Positions 34,463 through 43,916 of a stretch of DNA of 64,000 nt are shown here, piece after piece; the stretch's first letter is position 1, and each line of letters opens with the position of its first letter. Made by a program: the position numbers and the translations under genes. Source of the stretch: Clostridiales bacterium (GTDB lineage: Bacteria > Bacillota > Clostridia > Oscillospirales > Oscillospiraceae); contig SFFW01000004.1 in assembly GCA_004556755.1 (NCBI GenBank), positions 76,188 through 140,187 of the forward strand, written 5' to 3'. The notes under the pieces were generated by a model. It did no database searches. It was not told the origin of the DNA and was given only the letters and a program-made list of their open reading frames with translations.

Positions 34463-34494
34463 AAAAATTGCTGCAAAGCTTTGCAGCAATTTTT
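34463..34494 (-). terminator. Terminator after pyruvate carboxylase (perfect 32-nt palindrome)
   Basis: Sixteen bases AAAAATTGCTGCAAAG followed by their exact reverse complement. The A/T tails make it work in either direction; it sits a few bases past the pyc stop. Confidence 0.8.
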
Positions 34495-34497
34495 AAC

Positions 34498-37400
34498 TTA
34501 TTTAATGGTTATCATCAGCTCGCCTGCCTTGACGGACTGACCCTCGGAGACGAATACTTCGTCTACGATGCCGTCCATTCTCGCAACGACGCTGGTCTCC
34601 ATCTTCATTGCCTCGACGGTCGCAAGCACGTCGTTGACCTTGACGGTGTCGCCGGGCTTTACGCTGACCTTGCAGACCATGCCGGGGATGGATGCACCGA
34701 CCTGAGCCTTGTTGCTCGGATCAGCCATGACGGTGCGGGACACGCTCTCGGACGCCTTGGGGTCGGGGACTGCGACCTCACGGCGCATTCCGTTAAGCTC
34801 AAACTGAACGTTGCGGGTGCCGTCCTCGTTGAGATCGCCTAGACCGAGGTACTTGATGACGAGCGTTTTGCCGTCCTCGATGTTTATCTTATTCGTCTCG
34901 CCGATCGCCATGCCGTTGAAGAAAACGTGGCTGCCCATGCGGGTGATGTAGCCGTACTCCTTGCGGTGACGGATAAACTCCTCGTACACCTTGGGGTACA
35001 TGGCGTAGGAGATGAGGGAGTGACGTGCCTCATAAGCGGGGTGGATCTTGCGGACCTCCTCCTCAAGCTTATCGAAGTCAACGGGCGGCAGCAGCTCGCC
35101 GGGGCGACAGGTGATAGGCTCCTCGCCCTTGAGTACGACACGCTGGAGATCGACGGGGAAGCCGCAGGGGGGCTGACCCATCATGCCCTTGAAGTAACTG
35201 ACGACGGAGTCGGGGAAGGCGAGCGACTCGCCCTTTTCGACGATGTTCTCCGGGGTGAGGTCGTTCTGCACCATGAATATCGCAAGGTCGCCGACCATCT
35301 TTGAGGAGGGCGTTACCTTAATAATGTTGCCGAGCATGAGGTTTACGGTGCGGTACATCTCCTTGACCTCGCCGAAGCGGTGACCGAGACCGAGAGACTC
35401 GACCTGCGGCTGGAGGTTGGTGTACTGACCGCCGGGGATCTCGTAGCGGTAGATGTCGGTGACGGGGATCTTGAGCCCCTTGTCGAAGCTCTCGTAGCGC
35501 AGACGAACGTCGCCCCAGTAATCCGCAAGCTCCTGGAGGCGCTGCGGGTCAAAGCCGGGGTCACGCTCCTGACCTCTGAGCGCCTCGTTGAGTGCGTTGA
35601 GGCTGGGCTGGCTGGTGAGGTTCGCCATGGAGCCGATGGCGGTATCGACGATGTCGCAGCCCGCTTCGGCGGCAAGCAGCAGCGTTGCAAGCTGGTTGCC
35701 GGTGGTGTTGTGGGTGTGGAGATTTACGGGGATGCCGATCTCCTGCTTGAGCGTGGATATGAGCTTCTTTGCGGCGTAGGGCTTTAACAGACCCGACATA
35801 TCCTTGATGGTCAGGATGTGAGCGCCTCTCTTTTCAAGCTCCTTTGCGAAATCGACGTAGTATTTGAGCGTGTACTTATCCTTTGCGGGGTCGAGAATGT
35901 CGCCCGTGTAGCACATGGTACCCTCAAGCAGCTTGCCCTGACGCAGTACCTCGTCCATTGCGACCTCCATGTTCGGCAGCCAGTTGAGGGAGTCGAACAC
36001 ACGGAAAACGTCGATGCCCTGCTTTGCCGCCTCTGCGATGAAGGCACGGACAAGGTTGTCGGGGTAGCTTGCGTATCCGACGAGGTTGGAGCCTCGCAGC
36101 AGCATCTGGAAGGGGATGTTGGGGATCTTCTCACGCAGCCAGCACAGACGCTCCCACGGGGATTCGTGCAGGAAGCGGTATGCGGTGTCGAAGGTCGCAC
36201 CGCCCCACATTTCGAGGGAGAAGCAGTCGGCAAGTATGTCTGCGGTGCCGTCGGCAGCCTTTACCATGTCCCTCGTGCGCAGTCGGGTTGACAGCAGGGA
36301 CTGGTGCGCATCACGCATGGTGGTGTCGGTGATGAGAAGCTTTTTCTCACCGAGAATGTAATCCTTAACAGCATCGGGACCCTTGGTGTCAAGAAGCTCC
36401 TTTAAACCGTCCTTGCGGCTTATGCTGCGCTTTGCCACGGGGAAGCGGGGTGCGTCGTACTGGTGACGCTCGGCATCGGGGTTATTTACCTGAATGTTCG
36501 CTATGTACTTGAGGACTCTCGTCGCACGGTCACGGCCTTCCTCGAACTCGAACAGCTCCGGCGTTTCGTCGATGAACTTGGTGTGGCACTTGCCCTCGAT
36601 GAAGGTCGGGTGCGTGAGTATGTTCGTGACGAAGGGGATATTCGTCTTGACGCCTCTGACGTGCTCCTCGTTTATCGCCCTCGTTGCCTTGCGGCAGACG
36701 GCGGGGAAGGTGCAGTCCCAGCTTGTGACCTTGACGAGGAGGGAGTCGTAGTAGGGGGAGATGGTGGAGCCGGTCGCAACGTTGCCGCCGTCGAGACGGA
36801 CACCGAAGCCGCCGCCGGAGCGGTAGCCGATAATTCTGCCGTTGTCGGGTGCAAACTTGTTTGCGGGGTCCTCGGTGGTGACACGGCACTGAATGGCGTA
36901 GCCGTGAATTTGCAGGTCGTTCTGATTTGCAAGCCCGATCTCGGGATGGCTCACGGGACAGCCCTGCGCAATGAGTATCTGCGCACGGACAAGGTCGACG
37001 TTCGTTATCATCTCGGTGACGGTATGCTCGACCTGGATACGGGGGTTCATCTCGATGAAGTAGTGATTTCCGTCACGGTCAACGAGGAACTCCACGGTGC
37101 CGGCGTTTACATAGCCGACCTTCTCGGCGATCTTGACCGCATCGGTGTGGAGCTTGCATCTGACCTCCGCCGGAACGCTCCATGCGGGGGCAAACTCAAC
37201 GACCTTCTGATAGCGGCGCTGGAGGGAGCAGTCACGCTCGCCGAGGTGACGCACGTTGCCGTACTTGTCGGCGAGGATCTGCACCTCGATGTGCTTAGGC
37301 TCGACAAGGTACTTTTCGATGAAAATATCGTCGTTGCCGAAAGCCTTCTGCGCTTCGCTGCGGACAAGCTCGAAGGACGGGATAACGTCCTCCTCCTTTG

Positions 37401-37929
37401 TGCAGAGGCGCATACCTCTGCCGCCGCCGCCTGCCGCCGCCTTTAAAATGACGGGGAAGCCGAAGGACTTTGCCATTTCGAGGGCTTCCTCACCGCTCTT
37501 TAAGGGAGCGTCGCAGCCGGGAACGACGGGAACGCCGCACTCGATTGCGATCTGCTTTGCGGAGAGCTTGTCGCCCATCTTGGCAAGCACGTCACTGGGA
37601 GGTCCGATAAAGGTTATGCCGTTTTCCTCACAGGCACGGGCGAAGTCGGCGTTTTCGGACAGGAAGCCGTAGCCGGGGTGGATGGCGTCCACGTTGCGGC
37701 GCTTGGCAAGGCTGATGATCTCGGGGATGTCGAGATACACGCCGAGGGGGCTTTTGTTCTCGCCGACGAGATAAGCCTCATCCGCCTTGATGCGGAAAAG
37801 GCTGTATGTGTCTTCCTTTGAATACATTGCCACGGTGTTTATGCCGAGGTCGTAGCAGGCACGGAAGATTCTGACTGCGATCTCACCGCGGTTTGCGGCA
37901 AGCACTTTGTTAAAGCGTTTTTCGGGCAT
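34498..37929 (-). CDS. pyc: Pyruvate carboxylase
   Basis: 1143 residues, carboxylating pyruvate to oxaloacetate with ATP and biotin. The biotin carboxylase domain comes first (KVLAANRGEIAVRIFRA, the glycine-rich ATP loop AAAGGGGRGMRLC, EMNPRIQVEHTVTEM). The carboxyltransferase barrel follows (ITDTTMRDAHQSLLSTRLRTRDM, NLHTHNTTGNQLATLLLAAEAGCDIVDTA), then an allosteric/PC-specific region and the C-terminal biotinyl domain with biotin Lys in VEAMKMETSV. The length is that of the single-chain enzyme. It is monocistronic. It supplies oxaloacetate, which the decarboxylase encoded at 41.8-45.1 kb can use. Confidence 0.98.
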   Translation of the reverse strand: MPEKRFNKVLAANRGEIAVRIFRACYDLGINTVAMYSKEDTYSLFRIKADEAYLVGENKSPLGVYLDIPEIISLAKRRNVDAIHPGYGFLSENADFARACEENGITFIGPPSDVLAKMGDKLSAKQIAIECGVPVVPGCDAPLKSGEEALEMAKSFGFPVILKAAAGGGGRGMRLCTKEEDVIPSFELVRSEAQKAFGNDDIFIEKYLVEPKHIEVQILADKYGNVRHLGERDCSLQRRYQKVVEFAPAWSVPAEVRCKLHTDAVKIAEKVGYVNAGTVEFLVDRDGNHYFIEMNPRIQVEHTVTEMITNVDLVRAQILIAQGCPVSHPEIGLANQNDLQIHGYAIQCRVTTEDPANKFAPDNGRIIGYRSGGGFGVRLDGGNVATGSTISPYYDSLLVKVTSWDCTFPAVCRKATRAINEEHVRGVKTNIPFVTNILTHPTFIEGKCHTKFIDETPELFEFEEGRDRATRVLKYIANIQVNNPDAERHQYDAPRFPVAKRSISRKDGLKELLDTKGPDAVKDYILGEKKLLITDTTMRDAHQSLLSTRLRTRDMVKAADGTADILADCFSLEMWGGATFDTAYRFLHESPWERLCWLREKIPNIPFQMLLRGSNLVGYASYPDNLVRAFIAEAAKQGIDVFRVFDSLNWLPNMEVAMDEVLRQGKLLEGTMCYTGDILDPAKDKYTLKYYVDFAKELEKRGAHILTIKDMSGLLKPYAAKKLISTLKQEIGIPVNLHTHNTTGNQLATLLLAAEAGCDIVDTAIGSMANLTSQPSLNALNEALRGQERDPGFDPQRLQELADYWGDVRLRYESFDKGLKIPVTDIYRYEIPGGQYTNLQPQVESLGLGHRFGEVKEMYRTVNLMLGNIIKVTPSSKMVGDLAIFMVQNDLTPENIVEKGESLAFPDSVVSYFKGMMGQPPCGFPVDLQRVVLKGEEPITCRPGELLPPVDFDKLEEEVRKIHPAYEARHSLISYAMYPKVYEEFIRHRKEYGYITRMGSHVFFNGMAIGETNKINIEDGKTLVIKYLGLGDLNEDGTRNVQFELNGMRREVAVPDPKASESVSRTVMADPSNKAQVGASIPGMVCKVSVKPGDTVKVNDVLATVEAMKMETSVVARMDGIVDEVFVSEGQSVKAGELMITIK

Positions 37930-37973
37930 GGTCTTACTCCTTTGCTGGTATCGGTATACTATATTTTAATATA

Positions 37974-38002
37974 ATTATAGTCTTGTAAATCCCGATTATC
38001 AA
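37974..38002 (-). promoter_or_regulatory. Promoter for pyc
   Basis: Minus strand TTGATA, 17 bp, TATAAT, about 45 bases before the start. The rest of the 256-base gap to 38185 is AT-rich with a terminator hairpin at its right end. Confidence 0.65.
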
Positions 38003-38139
38003 GCAAATTTGATATTTCGTTACAACCTTTAAAAATCTGAAGCGTCAAGGCGGTTTTTGTTGCATTTTAACTAAAAAATGTGGATATGCCATTATTTTAA
38101 CATAGGAAATTGTGAAAAATGACTATTAAGGTATAAAGA

Positions 38140-38177
38140 AAAGGCATACCGTGTTCAGATAGCACGGTATGCCTTTT
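38140..38177 (-). terminator. Terminator after the YhhN-like gene
   Basis: AAAGGCATACCGTG and its complement around a 9-nt loop, flanked by A and T runs. Confidence 0.85.
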
Positions 38178-38185
38178 TGGTCAAT

Positions 38186-38872
38186 TTATGCGATAAACAG
38201 GGGGCTTAGCGCTATAAGAAGCTGCGCCGCCCAATAGAAAACGTGCAGCAGACGGTTCTTGCGGTTATCCGGGTGATCGGAGAAGCACTGCACGGAAAGT
38301 ATGCTGTCGCTTATGATAAAGCACACGCCTGCGACGGCGAAAAGCAGGGTGCCGACGCTGAAATTCTTAAACGCAGCACCGACGGCGGAGCAGCCCATAA
38401 AGCAGACGAAGGCGCAGTAGATGCCGAGCGGAATGAAGAGCTTACCCATGTCAAGGCTGTGGCGCTTTGAGTTTACAAGCTCAAGGACAAGACACAGCGC
38501 CGTCAGCGGAAGTGCTATGATCCATGCGTCGGCGGCGATGCCGTACAGCGCAATGACGTAGAACACATGACCGAGGAAAAACGAACCTGCGCCGCCGAGA
38601 AACAGCGAGGAGAAGCTGTCGGGGTACACGAAGCGCAGAGCCAAAAGCTCATCGCCCACAAAGCCGAAAAACAGACCGAGAACGACCAAAACCGCAAAGC
38701 GGTGGTTTTTGGTGAGAAACAGGGTGACGCCCGCAATGCCGATGCAGCACACGGTGGCAAGACCCTTGAGGATCGTCGCTTTCAGATGCTCCTCCGCTTC
38801 CATCGCCTTGATGAAATAGCAGGCGGCAACGGGGCAAAGCACGGCAAAAAGAATTATCAGAACATACTGCAT
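38186..38872 (-). CDS. YhhN/TMEM86 family membrane protein (lysoplasmalogenase-like)
   Basis: 228 residues, about eight membrane helices. The family landmarks are FGFVGDELLALRF, FFLGHVFYVIAL and CFIISDSILSVQCF. Eukaryotic TMEM86 hydrolyses lysoplasmalogen; anaerobic Clostridia make plasmalogens, so the activity is plausible but unproven. ATG 38872 is chosen because GTGAGGTG lies just upstream; an in-frame GTG at 38884 would overlap that site. It follows the cotransporter gene by eight bases, likely one operon. Confidence 0.82.
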   Translation of the reverse strand: MQYVLIILFAVLCPVAACYFIKAMEAEEHLKATILKGLATVCCIGIAGVTLFLTKNHRFAVLVVLGLFFGFVGDELLALRFVYPDSFSSLFLGGAGSFFLGHVFYVIALYGIAADAWIIALPLTALCLVLELVNSKRHSLDMGKLFIPLGIYCAFVCFMGCSAVGAAFKNFSVGTLLFAVAGVCFIISDSILSVQCFSDHPDNRKNRLLHVFYWAAQLLIALSPLFIA

Positions 38873-38880
38873 AGGGCACC

Positions 38881-40644
38881 TCACAGAGAGTATTTTTTGC
38901 TGTATTCTTCGTAATACTCGTCGAAGCCGTGGTTATGGGCTTCGGCGAGACTGATTATATATTCGTGGGTGTCGAAGGAATCGGACTCAAGCTCTATCAT
39001 GGCGACGGCAATGTTTGAGCAGTGGTCGCCGACACGCTCGTAGTTCGTGAGCAGGTCGGTGAACACGAAGCCGTGTGACAGGGTGCAGACGCCCTGCTGA
39101 AGGCGCTCGATGTGGTGCGACTTCATCTCGTCGCAGAGGTTGTCGATAAGCTCCTCAAGCGGCTCGACACGGTAGGCAAGCTCAAGGTCATTTTCGACAA
39201 ACGCCTTGACCGCAATGGTGATGATCTCCGTAACGGCGGCGGTCAGCACCGCAAGCTCCCGTGACGCAGGCTCGGAGAAGCGGATGTGCTTTTCGTGTAT
39301 CTCCTTGGCGCACTCGGCGATGTTGAGGGAGTGGTCGCTTATACGCTCGTAGTCGTTTATGGTGTGGAGGTACTTGCTCACGTCCTCCCGCTGCTCACGG
39401 TTAAGCTCTTTTCCGGTGACCGCCATGAGGTATGTGCCGATCTTGTCCTCGTATCGGTCGATTATATCCTCCGTGTGCGAGACGTGATCGAAGCCGTCGT
39501 CGGAGTAGTTTTCCAGAAGCGCAAATGAGGCGAAAAGATTGGATTTTGCCTTTTCCGCCATGGAGTTTACGGTGAGACGGCTCTGCTCGATGGCAAGGGC
39601 GGGGTGCGCAAGGAAGCGCTCCTCAAGTCTGTCCATATCACGCAGCGCCTCGGCGTCGCTCTCGTTATCCTTGATGAGGAACTTGCCGAGCCTTTCAAGC
39701 TGAGGGATGAAGGGAGCAAGCAGAATGACGATTATAAAGCGGAACACGGTGTTCAAAAGCGCAAGGCTCACCGAGCTCATGGCCATAGACATGAAAGAAA
39801 AGTCAAAGATCGCATTTGCGGTGTAGAAAATTATGCTGAACAGCACAACGCCGAGGAGGTCGACGAGCAGATACGAAAGAGCGGTGCGCTTGCCGTTGCT
39901 GCTCGCACCGAGGGCGGAGAGCAGGACGGGGACCGATGCACCGATGGCGATGCCCATGATGATGGGCAGTGCGGTGTCAAAGCGGATGGCGCCCGTTATG
40001 GAGAGCGCCTGAAGGATACCGACCGCTGCGGAGGCGCTCTGTATCACGGTGGTGAACACTATACCGAGAAGGATTCCGAGGATGGGATTTGAAAATGCGG
40101 TGAGCATATCAATAAAGACCTGGCTTGAGCGAAGCCCCGATACGGCGCCGCTCATGGCGTTTATGCCGAACATCAGAACCGCAAAGCCGAGCATAATGTC
40201 GCCGACGTGCTTTTTGGTGCTGCTGCCGGAGAACATACGCAGTATGATGCCGATGACGGCGATGATGGCGGTGAGCGTATCGGTCGAGATAAGCTCCAGC
40301 CAGCCGGTGGCGTCTCCGCCGCCGACGTCGGAAAGGCAGATGATCCAGCCCGTGATGCTGGTACCGATTATGGCGCCCATGACGACGCCGATCGCCTGTC
40401 TGACCTTCATCATGCCGGAGTTTACAAAGCCGACCACCATGACCGAGGTCGCAGACGAGGACTGGATAACGGCGGTGACGCCGGTACCGAGAAGTATGCC
40501 TTTCAAGGGAGTGCTTGAAAGGCGGTACAAAATAAGCTCAAGCTTATTGCCCGCAACGAGCTTTAACCCGTCTCCCATAAGCGCCATACCGAACAGGAAC
40601 AGCGCAACGCCGCTCAGCAGCTCAAAAACGTTAGAAATCCCCAA
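38881..40644 (-). CDS. Na+/phosphate cotransporter with C-terminal PhoU domain
   Basis: 587 residues. The N-terminal half holds two inverted Na/Pi repeats with the QSSSATSVM signature (GTGVTAVIQSSSATSVMVVGFV and GIVFTTVIQSASAAVGILQAL). The C-terminal half is a PhoU-like helical domain (ALAIEQSRLTVNSMAEKAKSNL... INDYERISDHSLNIAECAKEIHEK ... NYERVGDHCSNIAVAMIEL). It imports phosphate or related anions with Na+. The start is probably TTG 40644, seven bases after AGAGGG; the longer TTG at 40695 lacks a ribosome site. Confidence 0.92.
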   Translation of the reverse strand: MGISNVFELLSGVALFLFGMALMGDGLKLVAGNKLELILYRLSSTPLKGILLGTGVTAVIQSSSATSVMVVGFVNSGMMKVRQAIGVVMGAIIGTSITGWIICLSDVGGGDATGWLELISTDTLTAIIAVIGIILRMFSGSSTKKHVGDIMLGFAVLMFGINAMSGAVSGLRSSQVFIDMLTAFSNPILGILLGIVFTTVIQSASAAVGILQALSITGAIRFDTALPIIMGIAIGASVPVLLSALGASSNGKRTALSYLLVDLLGVVLFSIIFYTANAIFDFSFMSMAMSSVSLALLNTVFRFIIVILLAPFIPQLERLGKFLIKDNESDAEALRDMDRLEERFLAHPALAIEQSRLTVNSMAEKAKSNLFASFALLENYSDDGFDHVSHTEDIIDRYEDKIGTYLMAVTGKELNREQREDVSKYLHTINDYERISDHSLNIAECAKEIHEKHIRFSEPASRELAVLTAAVTEIITIAVKAFVENDLELAYRVEPLEELIDNLCDEMKSHHIERLQQGVCTLSHGFVFTDLLTNYERVGDHCSNIAVAMIELESDSFDTHEYIISLAEAHNHGFDEYYEEYSKKYSL

Positions 40645-40699
40645 TGCTTTTCCCTCTGTTGTTGTAAAAGTTGAGCAGAACCCATAAATGCTCAATATA

Positions 40700-40728
40700 A
40701 ATGTATATTAAAACACGCACAAAATCAA
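40700..40728 (-). promoter_or_regulatory. Promoter for the Na/Pi cotransporter gene
   Basis: Minus strand TTGATT, 17 bp, TACATT. Confidence 0.45.
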
Positions 40729-40788
40729 GAAGCAGTTTTCGTTTCTCCCATACAGACAGTTTGCCGAGTTCGAATTTGTCGGTTTTTG

Positions 40789-40817
40789 TTTACTGTGCCG
40801 CAATTTTGTGTTAGAAT
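40789..40817 (+). promoter_or_regulatory. Promoter for the DUF1232 gene
   Basis: TTTACT, 17 bp, TAGAAT, 29 bases before ATG 40847 with ribosome site CAGGAGGA. Confidence 0.5.
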
Positions 40818-40846
40818 GTAAACACTATTCACAGGAGGACGGCTGA

Positions 40847-41254
40847 ATGTGTATTAAGGATAAAGAGAAGCTCGACAAGTGGATCGCAAGCGTCGTTACG
40901 GCGACGGGGAAGGTGCTGTCTTTCCTCGAAAACGCCTCGATGAAGCTCGACCCTCTCGTCAAGGTGCCGTTTGTGGGAGACAGCATCGCACAGGCGCAGG
41001 ACATAGTTTATATGCTGAACGATTATTACAGGGGAAATTATAAGCGTGTGCCGTTTACGGCGATTATCGGGGCGGTGCTTATCGTTGCCTATCTTGCAAG
41101 CCCCTATGACCTCATACCCGACAACGTGCCTATCCTCGGCTTTGTGGACGATGCACTCATCATAAATATCGTCGTGAGTCTTTGCCTTGACCGTGAGCTT
41201 GAGGAGTACAGGCGTTGGAGGAGCGAAAACAATGAAATACGGCAGCTCGCTTAA
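40847..41254 (+). CDS. DUF1232 (YkvA-like) protein
   Basis: 135 residues. The conserved DUF1232 core is VPFTAIIGAVLIVAYLASPYDLIPDNVPILGFVDDALIINIVVSL, with the SPxDLIPDxxPxxGxxDD signature. The preceding amphipathic region and one hydrophobic segment suggest membrane association. The function is unknown in general. The stop lies inside the next gene, so the two are translated together. Confidence 0.85.
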   Translation: MCIKDKEKLDKWIASVVTATGKVLSFLENASMKLDPLVKVPFVGDSIAQAQDIVYMLNDYYRGNYKRVPFTAIIGAVLIVAYLASPYDLIPDNVPILGFVDDALIINIVVSLCLDRELEEYRRWRSENNEIRQLA

Positions 41255-41738
41255 AGTCGGTATCGCCTTCGGGCTTATGCTCGGACTGCTGACATTGGGA
41301 ATAAGGCTCAGCTCCGGAGACACGCTTGTGCAGCTCCTGCCGCAGGCGCTCGCAACCGCCGTGTTCGGCGGTCTTGCGATGGGGCTTTACATGAGGTCGC
41401 ACAATTCGAGGATGAGCGCAGAGGTCGCCGCCTTCGGAAAGTCGCTTCGTGAAAACGAAAAGGTCATGCTTGAGGACGCTGCCGGACACTACCGCTCCGG
41501 CGAATGCGTTGCGGGCAGACTGTGGCTCACCGAGACGGGGCTTTACTTCTACTCCCACGCCGGCACCTTAAACAGCCACACCATGTTTGTGCCGACGGGC
41601 GAATTTAAAAGCGTTGTGCCGACGAAGATCGCCGGGATAACGAACGGCTTTCTGCTCGAAACGGAAAACGCAAGCGAGTGCTTTGCGATCAGCAGAGCCG
41701 CAAAATGGATAGAAGAGATCAAAAAAGTCACCGACTGA
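41232..41738 (+). CDS. Membrane-anchored GRAM-like domain protein
   Basis: 168 residues. Two hydrophobic segments near the N-terminus (VGIAFGLMLGLLTLGIRL and LLPQALATAVFGGLAMGLYM) precede a GRAM/PH-like beta domain (EKVMLEDAAGHYRSGECVAGRLWLTETGLYFYSH...HTMFVPTGEFKSVVPTKIAGITNGFLLET). GRAM domains often bind lipids. ATG 41232 after GGAGGAGCGAAAACA is used, 23 bases inside the DUF1232 gene. Confidence 0.65.
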   Translation: MKYGSSLKVGIAFGLMLGLLTLGIRLSSGDTLVQLLPQALATAVFGGLAMGLYMRSHNSRMSAEVAAFGKSLRENEKVMLEDAAGHYRSGECVAGRLWLTETGLYFYSHAGTLNSHTMFVPTGEFKSVVPTKIAGITNGFLLETENASECFAISRAAKWIEEIKKVTD

Positions 41739-41815
41739 TGTTAGAAATAGTATTAGCGGCGGCTTTTTGCTAAAAATACGAAGGGCGGAGCAGTCTGCTC
41801 AAAGGAGGAAAAACA

Positions 41816-43195
41816 ATGAAGATACGTTTTACCGAAACCGTGCTTCGGGACGCAAACCAGTCGCTCATTGCGACGAGAATGCCTTACGACAGCTTTGAGC
41901 CGATCCTGTCGGCGATGGATTCTGCGGGCTTTTACTCCGTGGAATGCTGGGGCGGCGCCACCTTTGACGTGTGCCTGCGCTATCTCGGCGAGGACCCGTG
42001 GGAGCGCCTGAGAAAGATCCGGGCGAAGATGCCGAATACCAAGCTGCAAATGCTGCTTCGGGGTCAGAATATACTCGGCTACCGCCATTATCCCGACGAT
42101 ATAGTGCGCAGATTCGTCCGTGCCTCCGTCAGAAACGGCATCGACATTATCCGCATTTTCGATGCATTAAACGACCCTGTGAACATCCGTGCTGCACTTG
42201 AGGAGACGTTAAAGTGCGGAGCCGAGGCTTCCGCCGCCATATCGTACACCACAAGCCCCGTGCATACGCTCGACAAGTACGTTGAGCTTGTGCGTGAGCT
42301 TAAGAGCATGGGCGCTTCGACGATATGCATAAAGGACATGGCGGGCATACTCTCGCCGAAGAACGCCTATGAGCTTGTGTCGGCGATAAAGGATGCGGTC
42401 GATCTTCCCGTTGCGGTGCATACGCACTGCACGACGGGTCTTGCCTTTATGACCTGCTTAAAGGCCGCCGAAGCGGGAGCCGACATCATCGACACCGCAA
42501 TATCGCCGTTTTCCGGTGGCACCTCGCAGCCTGCGACCGAGACGCTTGACTACGCCCTGCGTGAGCTTGGCTGGGAAAGCGGCCTGAACACCGAGGTCTT
42601 AAACAAAATGGCGACCTTCTTTAAGGGCATACGCAACGATGCCCTGAAGGACGGGACGCTCAATCCCATCTCCATGGCGACGGATACTCAGTGCCTGAGC
42701 TATCAGATACCCGGCGGAATGCTGTCAAATCTTTTGAGCCAGCTTAAAATGATGAATAAGCTCTCGAAGTTTGACGAGGCGCTCGAAGAGACGCCGAGGG
42801 TGCGCCGTGAGCTGGGATATCCTCCGCTCGTCACGCCGACGAGTCAGATGGTCGGCACGCAGGCGGTGCAGAACGTGCTTGCGGGCGAGCGCTACAAGAA
42901 CGTCGGAAGCGAGGTAAAAGCCTACTGCCGGGGCGAATACGGCACTCCTCCCGCTCCGATCGACGAGGCGGTGCGGAGAAAAATACTCGGCGACGAACAG
43001 CCGATAAGCGGCAGATACGCCGACACCCTGCCGACGGACACCTTCGAGAAGGCGCAGAAGTATCTCGGCGACACCGCCCGCTGCGAGGAGGACGTGCTGA
43101 GCTATATCGCATTCCCGCAGGTGGCGGAGGACTTTTTCAAAAAACGCAGCGAGCTTGAGGAGAAAAAGGTTCGCTACACGATAAGCAAGATCTGA
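41816..43195 (+). CDS. oadA: Oxaloacetate decarboxylase alpha subunit (carboxyltransferase)
   Basis: 459 residues. The carboxyltransferase barrel starts KIRFTETVLRDANQSLIATRM (metal and substrate loop), has CWGGATFDVCLRYLGEDPWERLRKIR and the metal-binding VAVHTHCTTGLAFMTCLKAAEAGADIIDTAISPFSGGTSQPATE. It ends without a biotinyl domain; that domain is supplied by the separate gene at 43527. It transfers CO2 from oxaloacetate to biotin. The motifs are those of the pyruvate/oxaloacetate class, not the acyl-CoA class. First gene of a four-gene operon. Confidence 0.92.
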   Translation: MKIRFTETVLRDANQSLIATRMPYDSFEPILSAMDSAGFYSVECWGGATFDVCLRYLGEDPWERLRKIRAKMPNTKLQMLLRGQNILGYRHYPDDIVRRFVRASVRNGIDIIRIFDALNDPVNIRAALEETLKCGAEASAAISYTTSPVHTLDKYVELVRELKSMGASTICIKDMAGILSPKNAYELVSAIKDAVDLPVAVHTHCTTGLAFMTCLKAAEAGADIIDTAISPFSGGTSQPATETLDYALRELGWESGLNTEVLNKMATFFKGIRNDALKDGTLNPISMATDTQCLSYQIPGGMLSNLLSQLKMMNKLSKFDEALEETPRVRRELGYPPLVTPTSQMVGTQAVQNVLAGERYKNVGSEVKAYCRGEYGTPPAPIDEAVRRKILGDEQPISGRYADTLPTDTFEKAQKYLGDTARCEEDVLSYIAFPQVAEDFFKKRSELEEKKVRYTISKI

Positions 43196-43206
43196 GGAGG
43201 TGCGCC

Positions 43207-43530
43207 GTGGTAAGCTTATTTAAAATGCCACTCGGCGATGCGGTGCTGACCGCCGTTTTGGGCTATGCCGTCGTGTTCTTGGGGCTGCTGTTTCTGATGC
43301 TCGTCATATCCGCAATGGGAAAGCTCATGTCGAAGAAAAAGCCCGTACCGGCAGCTCAGCCTCTGCCGGAGGAAAGACAGGCGACCGCTCCCGGCTCTGC
43401 CGGAGAGCTGAAGCTTTACGACACCGACCCGAAGGATGCCGCCATGATAATGGCTATCGTGGCGGACAGTCTCGGAAAGCCTTTAAATGAACTGCGCTTC
43501 ATTTCCATCAAGGAGGTTCGTGACGAATGA
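43207..43530 (+). CDS. oadG: Decarboxylase gamma subunit (OadG family)
   Basis: 107 residues: one N-terminal membrane helix (AVLTAVLGYAVVFLGLLFLMLVISAMGKLM), a Pro/Ala linker and a small C-terminal region (DTDPKDAAMIMAIVADSLGKPLNELRFISIKEV). This is the shape of the gamma subunit that holds the complex together. GTG start after GAGGAGGTGCGCC; it overlaps the next gene by four bases. Confidence 0.82.
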   Translation: MVSLFKMPLGDAVLTAVLGYAVVFLGLLFLMLVISAMGKLMSKKKPVPAAQPLPEERQATAPGSAGELKLYDTDPKDAAMIMAIVADSLGKPLNELRFISIKEVRDE

Positions 43531-43904
43531 AATACAGAGTTACCTTAAATAACAGAGTGTACGAGGTCGAGGTGGAGGAGGGCAGCGCCGTCCTGCTCAA
43601 CGAGTACGAGGCGGCCTCTCCCGCTCCCGCTGCGGTGTCGGCTCCCGCTCCCAAGCAGGAGAGCGCTCCCGCACCCGCTCCGTCGGGAGACGGCAATGCG
43701 GTCAAGGCTCCCATGCCGGGCAATATACTGAAAATTTCCGTCACCGTCGGGCAGAAGGTCTCCGAGGGCGAGACGCTGCTCGTGCTTGAGGCGATGAAGA
43801 TGGAAAACGAGGTGACTGCCGACAGAAGCGGCACCGTCACCGGCATAATCGCAGCGAAGGGGCAGACGGTGGAGACGGGCGATCCTCTTGTCGTGATCTC
43901 TTAA
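43527..43904 (+). CDS. Biotin carboxyl carrier protein of the decarboxylase
   Basis: 125 residues. A short N-terminal strand region (KYRVTLNNRVYEVEVEEG) is followed by a flexible Ala/Pro linker and a biotinyl domain with the acceptor lysine in LVLEAMKMENEV. It shuttles carboxybiotin between the alpha subunit and the membrane beta subunit. Confidence 0.95.
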   Translation: MKYRVTLNNRVYEVEVEEGSAVLLNEYEAASPAPAAVSAPAPKQESAPAPAPSGDGNAVKAPMPGNILKISVTVGQKVSEGETLLVLEAMKMENEVTADRSGTVTGIIAAKGQTVETGDPLVVIS

Positions 43905-43916
43905 AGGAGGGCGCTT

